NCBI RefSeq assembly: GCF_010093535.1
Contig: NW_022985162.1
Span: 954,165 to 1,018,164, forward strand
Source of the DNA: Lindgomyces ingoldianus
Lineage: Eukaryota; Ascomycota; Dothideomycetes; Pleosporales; Lindgomycetaceae
Direction: 5' to 3'
Length of the DNA stretch: 64,000 bases
Part shown: piece after piece, positions 37,142 through 46,600 of the stretch
Numbering within the stretch: the first letter of the stretch is position 1
How the letters are laid out: each line of letters begins with the position of its first letter
Position numbers and translations under genes: made by a program
The notes under the pieces: generated by a model
What the model was told of the DNA's origin: nothing
Seen by the model: only the letters and a program-made list of their open reading frames with translations
The model's database searches: none

Positions 37142-38093
37142 CACGGCCTTTCCTCCCCGGCGGCGTCCTTGCTGCCTTGCCCACACTGCTGCGAGTGTTA
37201 GGAAAGCGTTGTAACTAGTAAGTGTTGTTCTTTGTTTCTATGCCTATTATCTGTTGACTATGCCTCGCTTGTCCCGCCAGCTTTAACGCGAACGTGCCGC
37301 TTCTTGCCTAGATCCTCTTTGCTGTACTAAGATGCAACTGTGTGGTCCTTGTTGTTCCTACTCTTTAAATTGCGTGATGTCATTGTCATTAGACAACTGT
37401 GTGGAGTGTGTGCAGAAGGGGAGTTGTTGTGACGCTTTTGTTTCTAACTAAGCCTAGGAGAGGTTGGAGCGCGATCGCGCGAAGGTGTTACAAGGGATAG
37501 AACAGGCCTAGGAAGCTTAGGTTGCAGCCCTTAAGCAAAGAGCTCTTGCTAAAGCTAAAAGGGCAGAGCTAGAAGAGCAGAAGGCAGTCGCATCCTAAAA
37601 GGTTGCTAAGGCATTAGCTAAGGAGCTTTGTCTAGAGAAACAACTCTAGTTGCTTTAGGATTAGCAGGCTAAGTACATGGGGGGAGACCTGTTGTTATTG
37701 GATGAACTGGAGGCGCTGGAGGCTGAAGCTGCTAGCCTTCCTCCTCCTTAGCCTGCATCGCTGGGGACTCGTCAATCCACATCGCGGCCATGCGATGTTT
37801 CACAGGATAGCGGGGCTTCGCCTGCTAGTTCCAGCGCCCTTTCACCTAGTTAGGTGGTTTTTGCTTTCTAAGCCTTCTAAAAGTGAGCCAATGCTTCTGG
37901 GGCATTTTTCAAGTTCTTAAGTGGTTCCCAAGTGTTTTCACTAGTAGGCCATTCTTTCTATTTAACTAGGAACTGCGTTCCGTTGTTTCTAGACCGTAGG
38001 ATATGTTCTACCTTATATTCTGTTTCAACTAATTTCTAGCCTGTTGTGGCTATTAGGATCTTATCTAATACTTTCTCTGGCTTAGATATCGTG
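37142..38093 (+). pseudogene. Internal region with RIP-killed coiled-coil frame
   Basis: From an ATG at 37,332 one frame continues for 173 codons to 37,851 interrupted by ten stops, all TAA or TAG. Every one would be CAA or CAG (Gln) before a single C to T change. Between the stops the protein is coherent. It has a Cys-rich start (CGPCC, NCVECVQKGSCCDAF), then a Glu/Lys/Ala-rich coiled coil (ERLERDRAKVLQGIEQ, ALAKAKRAELEEQKAVAS), then LLLLDELEALEAEAASLPPP and a Ser/Pro-rich tail. I recall similar Cys-rich plus coiled-coil proteins in fungal retroelement-associated repeats, but the family name is not certain. No reverse transcriptase or integrase is present, so the element is non-autonomous or truncated. 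Confidence 0.65.
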
Positions 38094-38618
38094 TGTTACG
38101 ATCCCTAAGTGGACCATAAGCAAGTGTCACACAGCCACTAGATTATACAATAATTAGTGGTGGAACTTCTTCTTAGCAGCGCAACAGGAGGAGCACGTGA
38201 TCAGCCAGAAGACTTCAGAACAGAAGTAACAGCTTGGCAACACTGACCGCAGCGCGCGGGCTTGCGGGCACCACGGTCACGACGGTTAGAACAGTTAGAA
38301 CCTATGTATATAGTCTTGATCTCGACCATCATTTAGGAGGTCGTGATCAACGTTTCGTCTTCTCTTTACATAGACTAAGTAGTATAGTAATTTACAACAA
38401 CGCTACACTATTATATATCTTTACATATATACTCCTTATACAGCAGCTAGAGGCAAACCACGATCGGCCACTCCTCCAAGCCCACATAGTACGCTCCGTG
38501 GACGGTACACCCACGCTAAATACTATCCTTCATCCCGCATTACCCCTCTTACTCCCAGGCCCGCGTACTAAACAACCAAGCTCAAAAAGAGCTCGGCTAG
38601 TAAGTAGATATCGTAACA
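38094..38618 (+). repeat. Right long terminal repeat
   Basis: 525 bp from TGTTACGATCCCTAAGTGG to atatcgtaaca, the reverse complement of the left arm apart from transitions and two indels. The terminal TGTTACGAT/ATCGTAACA pair makes a 9-bp perfect inverted repeat at its own ends, as expected for an LTR. Confidence 0.85.
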
Positions 38619-38850
38619 TCGAGCATGTTAATTATTTATTATCTTTTAGAAGACTTTATATATAGCTATAGCATATTACTTTAAAAGTGTTACATTTTAT
38701 TTAAAAGCCTAAAGCGTAAGCTGTATCTAATGTTCTTTTAGAGCGTCTAAGTAGTGTTATTAGGAATGCATTAGTGTAAGAAGAGTAGTTTAGTAGGGTC
38801 TTAGCAAAAGTAAGCAACTTAGGCGTGTGAGCAACTCGCCTGTGGTGTAC
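38619..38850 (+). repeat. Repeat A, copy 3, right part
   Basis: After the duplicated pentamer tcgag the sequence resumes repeat A at 'catgttaatta' and follows it through 'taagctgtatctaatgttc' and 'gtcttagcaaaagta' to 'ggtgtacgtta'. Together with 36,192-36,553 it rebuilds one copy interrupted by the nested element. Confidence 0.8.
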
Positions 38851-38883
38851 GTTATGTAAAAATATAATTAAAAAGTAAAAATA

Positions 38884-39112
38884 TGTTACAACCACTAGTT
38901 AAGCTAGAGGAACATGCTGAGCCTCCAACCCCACAGAAGAAGGATGGACAGATCCGGTGAGGGCATGGCCCACGGGTATCACGTGATGATCCAAACTAGG
39001 TATAGTGTGGTTGCAAGGCTTAGCAAGTAGTTGCAACAGTTACAAGATTATTCTGCAATTACTTCTAAAACCTGTAATTATTGCAATTGCAAGCACGTGA
39101 TTCCCTCTCGCG
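38884..39112 (+). mobile_element. Second copy of the small LTR-like element
   Basis: It begins TGTTACAACCACTAG and follows the minus strand of the 5,777-5,990 element: the ccaaccccac, ggtgagggcatggccca, atcacgtgat, aggtatagtgtg and ttgcaaggctta segments occur in the same order. The right end is uncertain. The two copies are in opposite orientation about 33 kb apart. Confidence 0.6.
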
Positions 39113-39385
39113 CGATAACTCGTATCCTAACCGTAACGCTGCTACGTACAGACACTTCTCTACACTTTTTTAAGTAATAATAGAGTATAGCCTACTCTAC
39201 TATTTTTATTATTTATAAAAAGTTTAATAAATAGATAGGTGTTTTTTAAGTTTACTTTATTATTTAACTAGCTTTTACTACTTTAATTACTTCAAAACAA
39301 CACCTATTCCCCTACCTTCCGTTCCCTTCCACTTCACATGACACCTGCCACACCGATCTCTACGTATCTGGCATACCCCATCTAT
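39113..39385. other. Right edge of the second TE block
   Basis: AT-rich sequence to about 39,300, then a change to normal composition at the 3' side of the nuclease gene. Confidence 0.5.
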
Positions 39386-40328
39386 TTAGCACGTATTCAA
39401 CATACTCGTCAACGCGCTCTTCTCTGCAGACGTAATCGTTAGGCTATACACGCTCTTCACCTTCACCCACATCTTGGCATAGGTGCAGTAGTATGAAGCT
39501 GGTGATCGGGTTATGTTAGCTCTTTCTTGAGCACTAAAATCTATTCTCCTCGCGCGAGAGCGGGGACTTCATCTAGGTAAGTGAGGCAGATGAGGTTTGA
39601 AGGTTGAGGAAAGGGGCATACTTAGCGGTGGCTTCCAGTCCTCGGGCCCAGAATCTCCTTTCGCTTGATTCACGTTATCGGTCACAGCAATCAATTGCGG
39701 ATTTGTCAGATCGTTTGCGTATGATTGACGTTTAGCTGTTGTCCAGGATGCGGCTCCGGACTAAATCCCATTCATCAATACTTCTCCCGTTCTCCTTCAG
39801 AGTCAGAGAATAAAGGGAATAGGTGGAAGAAAAACAGAATATATCATCACTTACCTTCCACGCATTACTAAGCGGCACAACGTGATCGATATCAACATCG
39901 CTGGCAGCCGTCCATGTAGCGCCGTCATACGGCGAGTACCAAGATCCGGACGTCGCAGCACAAGAGGAATCTTGTACCACGTTGGTACCATCGCGCTTTA
40001 GGACGACTTCGCGTGTATTGCAAGATCTGTATTTTGGTAGCTGCACATCCGTCCAGTTAGAGATTCTTCGGGGGTAGGGAAGATCTGAAGATGATAGAGA
40101 AAGGAGATGATGAGGGAACAAAACTTACCCGCTCTGAGTGATCCAGTGAGGAAACAGATCTCGCGAGTATCCGTCTTGGGAACCTTGCGCAGCTACAGTC
40201 AAACCCGCGAGCTCGCTTTTGGCAGTTGTTGTAGATGGAATATTCGGTGGAGTGGGTGCTGGTATGGGTATGGGCGCTGGGAGCGCGGCCGCTAGGGCCG
40301 TGGAGGCTAAGAGGAGGAGCGACCTCAT
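39386..40328 (-). CDS. Secreted HNH nuclease-like protein (DUF1524/GmrSD_C type)
   Basis: Predicted secreted protein of 207 aa in four exons: 40328-40129, 40026-39855, 39760-39622 and 39498-39386. The introns are 102, 94 and 123 bp, all GT...AG. The first acceptor was placed so that ITQSG joins SCNTREVVLKRDG, as in relatives. The other joins give NAWKSGAASWTTAKRQSYANDL and KPPLTSYYCTYAKMW. A signal peptide covers about residues 1-16, then a Pro-rich stretch. The nuclease core is SDVDIDHVVPLSNAW with Asp114-His115, followed by the conserved NPQLIAVTDNVNQAKGD segment. Four cysteines (68, 89 and two near the end) could form disulfides. Length is normal. Fungal members are usually described as secreted HNH or phosphoesterase-like nucleases; activity is not proven for most. 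Confidence 0.9.
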
Positions 40329-41805
40329 ATTTATGGCTTGGGGTGGGTGGTATGTAAGAGGTTGCAATGAGAAAGAGGTTGACGGACACAAGAGGTGGAT
40401 GTTATATGAGATTGACGGCTGCGTGCGTCCAATGCCTAGAAGAACGATCTGCGGTACCGATAAAATCCTCCTGTGAGACTAAAGGAAATATTCGGTGATT
40501 CTAGCCACACTTTATATCTACTTCACCTCGCGGAGCAATCCCGGGATATGGACAAGTTGGAATGTTCAATCAACACTCACCAACCGTAAGACCCACGCGC
40601 CTGTAGATGTCTCAATTACTTTACGCAAACCTCACCTTGTTCTATGCGGTACCCCCTCTAGAAGCGGAAGGTCGTTACAAGGCCAAGCTGTATATCTTCT
40701 ACCCTCTCGGAAGAAACAAGCGGCATCCCATGACCTGTACCTGAATGTCACTGCTAGACTAGCAACAACGGGATCTAAATTCGCAGCTTCCGGAAACGAT
40801 GTCGGAGCCGACCTATCTGCAGCCGTCTTGCAGAAATTAGAGTGCGCGCTCCGGTGATGTGCACATGTCTTTCGAGCGGCGACTGGGGGTTGGTGTTTCG
40901 GAAGATTGTTCAACATAGGGCAAAAGGCTCATGAGAGGGGAGTGTGCTTATCGCGGCTTATCATTGGTGCGCGGGGTAATGTGGACAATGCCAATCATCG
41001 CTGTGATTGGACTGTTTTAAAAGGAGATGCCGACGCCGCAAGGCTTGGTTGTGCCTCAGGGTAGCTCGGGAGGGAGATCTGAGGGCTTAGTGGACGGGAG
41101 GAAGACACTCATTTGCGAATGAGGATTTGCGGTTTGGTGTCGTGGCGAATTGTGAGATCAGTGGTGGAAGGAGAAATCAGGGTAACATGCAAGAGAACTT
41201 CGTTTGGCCATTGTTTGACACATCAAATGTCTGTAAAAAGCCCCACCGGGCACTTCAAGGTTCCCCTCCACACCTGTTAGAACCAGTGCTAATCCCGCCG
41301 CCAAGAATAAGTCTTGGCCGAAAAAGGCAGTGCCAAGACCTAACATTCACTTCGGAAAACTCCCGCCCAGTCACTCAATATCCGATCCTCACATTCTTCG
41401 AAAACCCGCGAAGAAAGTGGGGTTTTTGGGGTGATAAAGATGCCCTCGATGTCGAAGCAAAATGAGAGGGTACCAGCGCTCTGGTAATCAAGCCTTGGTG
41501 AGACCAGGCTAGACCGTTGCTTGCTGTGCCAACCCTTTAGTGCCGTAATCCACAGTTTTTGGCTAGAAATGCCGCATCGAGCAAGTTGAGAACCCTGGAA
41601 TTCGGGTCTTGGTTATTCCGGGGTCTGGGAGTTGTGATATTAGGAGCGATGTCGGTGTGGGTCTTGGCTATTTCACCATCATGCGATCGAGGACTGCCCG
41701 GACCCTAGTTCCTTTGTAGCTATGGTACTCATACACAGATATTAGATATTGTACATTCTAGCGCAGGGAATCATCTGGGTATTCGCCCTTCGCAAATATA
41801 TGTTC
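40329..41805. other. Gene-free interval
   Basis: About 1.5 kb. Frames of 120 codons (40,495-40,857) and 112 codons (41,127-41,465) on the plus strand have no ATG of good context or no recognisable domain. They are partly mirrored on the other strand, so they are not called. Confidence 0.45.
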
Positions 41806-43504
41806 CTACTCTTCTGTAAAGTCAAATTGCTTGAACGCCTCTTTGAAGCCGGCGACATCTGCTTCCTCTTGCGGTTGCGTCTGCCCGCAATCGTGCCAGT
41901 CGACCCTTGTGTCAAGTTTCAATAGCTTCGCTATCACCTCCCTTCCAAACTGCAGGGAAAACCGGATCTTCTCATCAAATCGTAAGATGAAGCTGGAAAA
42001 CTGATCCTCTGGGTGATCGGGATTCCATATCATCACCCTAAAGAAATCACTCGATTCTTCAAAGCCATCGCCAACGTCAATACTCTTGAAAGACGGATAA
42101 TTCAACTGTTCCGCTCGGACTTTGAATGCCGCTTCGACGAGGCCCTTGCGAACGAAGTCGGCAGGAATTGGGAGATATTGCCAGTGGGTATGTGGGAGGT
42201 TAGATTTGCTCACCTCCCACGTAACAGAGCCGTATTCGCCACCAGCACGAGACTTGAGCATGCTGTTCATTGCGGAGCGGTATTTCTGCATTTCTTCGTA
42301 GGTAGCGTGACGATCGTCTTCATCCATCGCGGCTAGTGTTGGCTGATGTATCAGAGGTATGATGAGCAGATGAGATGGGAAGCCGAGTTCTGGAAAGGTC
42401 GTGGGCATGGGAAGAGGGCCCTTCGCGGTGGTCATATATGAGTTATCACCTATCGATGTAATCAGGTGAGTTGCGACGTTGTCATTGGCTAAGCAGAAGA
42501 AGCATTCTGCGGCAGTTGGTGGGCCTCTGCGTTCATGTCGACGTCTTTTGTGTGGCCGCCTTCCACCATGATTATCTTCGTAGACGAGACCGGATGATTC
42601 GTGATTATCCTGAACACCCCTTTTCTTATCTGACAGAGATAGAGGTGAGGCAGTGGATCCTGCAGGTACCGTGATCGGGTTGCTCGCGGTGGGATCGAGC
42701 GAAAATGCGTAGATCCACTTCTGCTTCTTCTCGTTTCCATACGATGCGAGACTAATGAAACGGGTGATAGGATAAAGTCCGTCGGTTTCCTCGCTAGGTG
42801 TATGAAAGAAAGGCTCACGCTCGTAGAATGTTCCCCCGGAGGTCGAGAAGTAGTACTTTGGTTTGATGGTAGCACAAAGATCGGTAAGGCATTGCTGGGC
42901 GAGCGGCTCCTCGTCAGCATGGAACTGAACTTTGGATCGGGCACGTATTCCAGCAGGCCATTGATTGGTGATGAGAATATCGGCAGTCTTAGCTCCTCGA
43001 AGTATCTTGGTGTCGGTTTCACTGTAGTACGGGGGATACTTGTCCTTAGACTCTCCTGCTATGATGCCAGGGTCAAGTTGACCGCCAAGACATACGATAC
43101 GAATTCCCTCGGAAGTCTTTATGACTTTCCGCTTTCCGAGAAAGTACAGGTTGTGGCAGATTTCATCATCTGCTGACTCAAGCCTTTGCACGACGGCAGG
43201 CGGGAAGGCCTTATTGCCAAGCACAAAGTAAGTCATCAAAGGGACATCAATATTTCCATTGATGAGAGACTGGATATTGGAATTATCTTGGGTGGTTGCA
43301 GTATCTGGATTTGGAAAGAGATTTCCGACCACCAGGGCGAAGGCAAAGTTGTTTTTGGCGTGAAGGCCAGCTAGCTTGTCAAAAACAGCCGGGAACTGAC
43401 CGTTGACATCCCCGATGACAACTCTAGATAAGACTTAGTCACTAATAACATGCGGTATGCCTAATAAGACATAAACAAGGATGGACTCACATTTTCGAAG
43501 CCAT
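41806..43504 (-). CDS. drn1: Drn1/CWF19-like protein 1 homologue (CwfJ family)
   Basis: Predicted nuclear RNA-processing factor of 543 aa. Exon 1 is only 14 nt (43504-43491); a 67-bp intron (gtgagt...atctag) separates it from exon 2 (43423-41806). The join gives MASKIVVIGDVNGQFPAVFDKL, the metallophosphoesterase-like start of CWF19L1/Drn1. The CwfJ_C_1 domain, related to HIT proteins, begins near AAECFFCLANDNVATHLI and contains LPHTHWQYLPIP, a His-x-His-x-Gln-like motif. The CwfJ_C_2 domain ends near VDWHDCGQTQPQEEADVAGF. Yeast Drn1 associates with late spliceosomes and assists lariat debranching by Dbr1. The protein is much shorter than Cwf19 itself and lacks its N-terminal coiled coil. The gene is head-to-head with UTP20. 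Confidence 0.9.
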
Positions 43505-43673
43505 ATTTGGGTTGGAACTAGTGATGGCTGCTTGGTGTTGACTTTCTGACGTCGGAGTTTTGGCATGTCGGCGGTCGGGGCAAAAGGCGCCGCGAAATCT
43601 TGGCGGGCTCAGAATTTTTGTAGAGCGGGCTTCATCTTGACATTCACTTCAAAAATCCAAACATACCACAGGT
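43505..43673. promoter_or_regulatory. 169-bp bidirectional promoter (Drn1-like / UTP20)
   Basis: Only 169 bp lie between the two divergent start codons, so both promoters and 5' leaders must overlap here. No TATA box is visible, as is usual for constitutive fungal genes. Confidence 0.6.
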
Positions 43674-46600
43674 ATGGCGGCCATGTCGCGAGGGTCGGCC
43701 CCAAGGCCAACATCAAGCAATCCCAAAGGCGGCACTCTTTCGTCGCGGAAGCACCGGTTCGAGTCCTTCTCACAGCGCATCACGAAGCTCAAGATTGAGC
43801 CCATTCGTCGCGGCCGCAGCACCATTCTCGACGATGCCGAGCTGGACACCACATTTTCACACTTCAAGACTGCCCTCGCTGAATGGAGGGATATCAATAC
43901 GTCCGATGGTTTTACCCGATTCGCCCGTCAGGTCACACCGCTTTGCGAGAGCCTCCCTCAGATCCTCCACCACCGCCGCCGCATCCTAGACCTACTCGTC
44001 GAATACATTGAGAAAGGGGATAAATGGAGCGAGGAGCCGCTGCTGAGTCTCATGGCTCATTTTGCACATGATCTCGGCGTTCGATTTGAAGACCATTTTG
44101 AGCGGGTGGTAAAGACGGTGTCGCATTTGGCCGCAAAGCACCAGGATGTTGAAGTTATTGAGTGGAGTTTTACGTGCCTGGCATGGCTGTTCAAATATCT
44201 CTCGCGGCTCCTGGTTCCGGATCTGATACCCTTGTTCGACTTAATGACCCCTCTCCTGGGGAAAGAACATCAGAAAGCATTCGTTACTCGATTCGCCGCT
44301 GAGTCGCTCAGCTTCTTGGTTCGAAAAACTGGCGCTGTATACCACAGAGACGAGGGACCGTTGAAGCGTATTGTAGGCCACATTTCGGGCCAGCTGGAAG
44401 CGCTGCAAGGAAGTGGGAAGGACGAAGAATTCCGGCAGGGCTTAATGTCTCTATTTGCGGACTCAATGAAGGGAGTTCAAAGGGGCTTGCATTCAAGTGC
44501 CGTGGCCATTCTACAGGAATTGCTATCTCAGACGTACGCAAAGGAGTACATTGCGCTCCATACCGCACCATTGGAGCCTCTTCTCAGCGGGGTCATTACC
44601 GCCATTATCCATCATTCAGATAATGAGAACTTCCAGCCTCTGATTGATACCGTACTCTCGCAAATTGAGGAAACTACTTCGGACGGAAACTTTGTTGGAC
44701 TGTCGTCTCGCCTCTTACTCGTGGTCGCTTCGGTTAGGAAAGGCACTCGAATCCAGCAATGGAAACCAGTGTTAGAGGCGCTGAACTCTCTTGTTGATTG
44801 TGCGAACCAATCCAAAGGACCTTCTTCTACTGATATGCGAGATCTCATGTCTGCCACCGCGGTGGTATTCCAATATTGCCCAATGGAAGTCGCAATACAG
44901 CATGTCCAAATCCTCGAATCACTTACTCACAATCGCTGGGGAGGCTATTTCCTGTCCTTTTCTAATACTTTTGCGGATTTAGGCTCGGAAAGGTTCCAGA
45001 ACCTCCTGCTCCCATACTTCAAGAGGTACGTCTCACTACCCTGGCCTATCTCATAATATTGCTAACACGATGGAAAGATTTGTCGTCCAGAATGCGCAAG
45101 AATCCAAGACAGAACTATGTAGTCTCTTGCCTAGGCTTCTCCGCACTAATTCCTTACAAAAATCTTCGATCGAACCGTCGCTCTTCTGGTACGAGGATAT
45201 TGTCCTGTCATTCGAGGACCTGACCGCTTCTGGCCTTGCCGATGATGGAGTAGAGCTGGCTTCCTATATTTGCAATGCGTTTTTAGAATCATCATGTGCC
45301 CTCAACATTCCGGCAAGCATTAAGAAGGGAATATTAAATGAACTCCGAAAGGCATTCGATAGTGCAATGCGGCTCAGCGATTCCGGCCATCCCCGGCCAT
45401 CTGACGTCCTTGCGGCAGGGAATGGTTTCCGTTTTCTTGTGGAAGAAAATGAACTCCGAGACAGTATTCCTAACATATGGCCCTTTCTGTGCCAGGCCTC
45501 TTCCTCGTATGGTCATTTGGTTCCCTTCTGGCAAGCACTACTGTCACTCCTCGAGAGAAACCAAATACCGTTAGACCTTAAGGAACCGCACAAAGAGCAC
45601 CTCAAACATTCTCTTATGCAAGCTCTCGGCTCCCCTTCACATGACGCGCGGCTTGCAGCACTCGGAATTGTTGAGATCATCATTGGGAAAAATGACGACT
45701 TGCGACTAATCATCGCTACCGCAATGATGGTTGAACAGACGCCCCTTGATCTTCAGAGTATGCGCGCGGTATCGATGCGTATCCGGCAACTCGCGAAATT
45801 TTACCCTACAGTATCGTCAGACGAATGGGTAGGTGAAGCAATCCCGACTTACTGCTTTGGCCTTCTGCACGTTAAACTTGCACAAATTTGGGATGATGCT
45901 TGCTCAGCTCTGAAAGACATGTGCGAAACAAAAGATGGCGAAGCTCACGTCTCCCGGATAGCATTCGGATGGCTGGACCAGACCGGAGGTCATGAGCCCA
46001 TGCGTTCTGATGCTCACCCAGAACAACCGACGGTGTTCAGGCGCGCGACTGAGTTTGAGTGTACAAATCTCATGCACCTCCAAGCCAAGTTATCCGGTCT
46101 GCAGGCTTCGTCGGAGCTAACACACGAGCGACTTAAACATGCCTTCGAAAGTCAACACACCACCATCCAGTTCATAACGCCTTTTAGTCGAACGCAGAGT
46201 CTACGTGTGCTCAACGTCATACCGCAAGTTGCAGAGAAACGCTCACGGCTGCTAGTACCTATCCTGCTCACTTGGGCCTTAGATCAACCCATACCGGAAA
46301 CGCCTGAGATTGAAGCTTTACCTCACCAGCCACTCGAGCATGATGGTTTGCGCTGGTCAAGGAAAGACCAGAAAGCAATACTCTCAGTCTTCTCTAAATT
46401 CACCAATCCAAAAGTTCTATTCAAGTCAGGTGAAGTACGCGCTGCTTTGCTCGTACTACTGGGAAACGGTGATGTGGAGATTCAGAAAGCTGCTCTCAAA
46501 GCAATGCTGACTTGGAAAGATGCTGGAATTATCCGGTACCAGGAAAATCTTTTCAATCTCCTCGATGACGCCCGATTTCGAGAGGAAATATCCGTGTTCA

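Larger units (their letters stand above)
36554..38618. mobile_element. LTR-type element with inverted terminal repeats, nested in repeat A
   Basis: A 2,065-bp insertion. It starts TGTTACAATATC and ends ATATCGTAACA and sits inside repeat A copy 3. The flanks carry a probable 5-bp target duplication, tctag on the left and tcgag on the right; the intact repeat A has tctag there. Its two long terminal repeats (588 and 525 bp) are reverse complements of each other, not direct repeats as in a normal retrotransposon. The 952 bp between them hold a stop-riddled gag-like or accessory frame. Possible origins are recombination between two elements, a foldback-type transposon, or an assembly inversion. 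Confidence 0.75.

Noticed and set aside
37702..37920. 72-codon frame inside the inverted-LTR element
   Set aside because: It is out of frame with the coherent, RIP-interrupted coding sequence starting at 37,332.
38234..38665. 143-codon frame starting in the right LTR
   Set aside because: It is a chance frame through a terminal repeat; the matching left arm translates to similar pieces, so it reflects the repeat and not a gene.
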